The notes below the pieces were generated by a model, which ran no database searches, was not told the DNA's origin, and saw only the letters and a program-made list of their open reading frames with translations. Of a DNA stretch of 6,121 bases, positions 5,780 through 6,121 are shown piece after piece. The stretch's first letter is position 1. Every line of letters starts with the position of its first letter. Position numbers and translations under genes: made by a program. Source of the stretch: Pseudomonadota bacterium (GTDB taxonomy: Bacteria > Pseudomonadota > Gammaproteobacteria > DAOUQR01); NCBI GenBank assembly GCA_030625525.1, contig DAOUQR010000076.1, positions 1 through 6,121 on the forward strand, written 5' to 3'.

Positions 5780-6121
5780 AATTATGCAATAAAAAAAACA
5801 GACAACAATTATTAATTGATCTCGAAAAAAATAATGTACCTCGAAAAACTTGCTCGTTTTATAAATATGTTGAACTGAAAGACATAAAATCTCTGCGTAA
5901 TGAGTTATATCTTGAATGGGATAAGCTAAATATTTTAGGACGAGTCTATATTGCTAACGAAGGGATCAATGCCCAAATAAGTGTTCCTGAAGATATCTGG
6001 GAACAATTTGTCGAAAAACTTTATTCAAGACCAAAGTTCAAAGATATTCCTTTCAAGCTTGCTGTAGAAGAAGGAAGTCCATTTATTAAACTGATAGTAA
6101 AAATAAAAAAAGAAATTGTTG
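5776..6121 (+). CDS. trhO: tRNA uridine(34) hydroxylase TrhO (YceA), N-terminal part
   Basis: The frame runs off the right edge with about 115 residues visible. They match the N-terminal domain of TrhO/YceA: SFYKYVELKD (27-36), GRVYIANEGINAQISVP (55-71), KFKDIPFKLAVEEG (87-100) and FIKLIVKIKKEIV (103-115), where E. coli reads a similar 'V-x-R-DRIVADG'. TrhO uses O2 to form 5-hydroxyuridine at the wobble position of certain tRNAs, in the cytoplasm. The rhodanese domain with its catalytic Cys lies beyond the window, so intactness cannot be judged. The ATG at 5776 overlaps the rSAM stop (ATGA), with GGAG at 5765-5768 as ribosome site inside the rSAM gene. This shows cotranscription and probable translational coupling. 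Confidence 0.9.
   Translation, partial: MKLCNKKNRQQLLIDLEKNNVPRKTCSFYKYVELKDIKSLRNELYLEWDKLNILGRVYIANEGINAQISVPEDIWEQFVEKLYSRPKFKDIPFKLAVEEGSPFIKLIVKIKKEIV

Overview
The window reads as an AT-rich gammaproteobacterial chromosome segment. A DamX-like SPOR protein, a short GspC, PdxH of the E. coli type and TrhO (YceA) all point to that class. The orphan gspC and base composition would suit Legionellales or relatives, but that placement is an inference. No mobile element, CRISPR array, tRNA or rRNA is visible, and no gene-free stretch exceeds 300 bases.

Layout. Positions 2-346 (+) hold the C-terminal end of a DamX-like cell-division protein with a SPOR domain. It converges, across a probable two-way hairpin terminator, on a short type II secretion GspC (418-903, -). 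Next comes a three-gene block on the + strand. Two small secreted proteins of unknown function (1080-1505 and 1518-1856) form an apparent operon closed by a strong terminator (1869-1902). Then a 636-residue secreted animal-type haem peroxidase with a C-terminal RTX calcium-binding tail follows (2012-3922). It converges on pdxH (3936-4529, -). Divergent from pdxH is a radical SAM/SPASM enzyme of the AhbD/NirJ group (4706-5779, +), translationally coupled by an ATGA overlap to trhO (5776 to the window end).

The most notable signal is a pair of near-identical extracytoplasmic-stress (sigma-E/AlgU type) promoters. Both have GGAACTTTT, 13 variable bases, then GTCTAATACAGT. One lies before the two small secreted genes (969-1002) and the other before the peroxidase (1951-1984). 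The spacers and genes are unrelated, so this looks like shared regulation and not a duplication. It makes the 1080-3922 block a candidate envelope-stress regulon of three exported proteins: a His/Cys-rich protein, a small Trp-motif repeat protein and a calcium-dependent haem peroxidase. The nearby GspC offers a possible but unproven export route. The rSAM-TrhO pair is a second, separate point of interest, because it couples a probable tetrapyrrole-type radical SAM enzyme to a tRNA hydroxylase.
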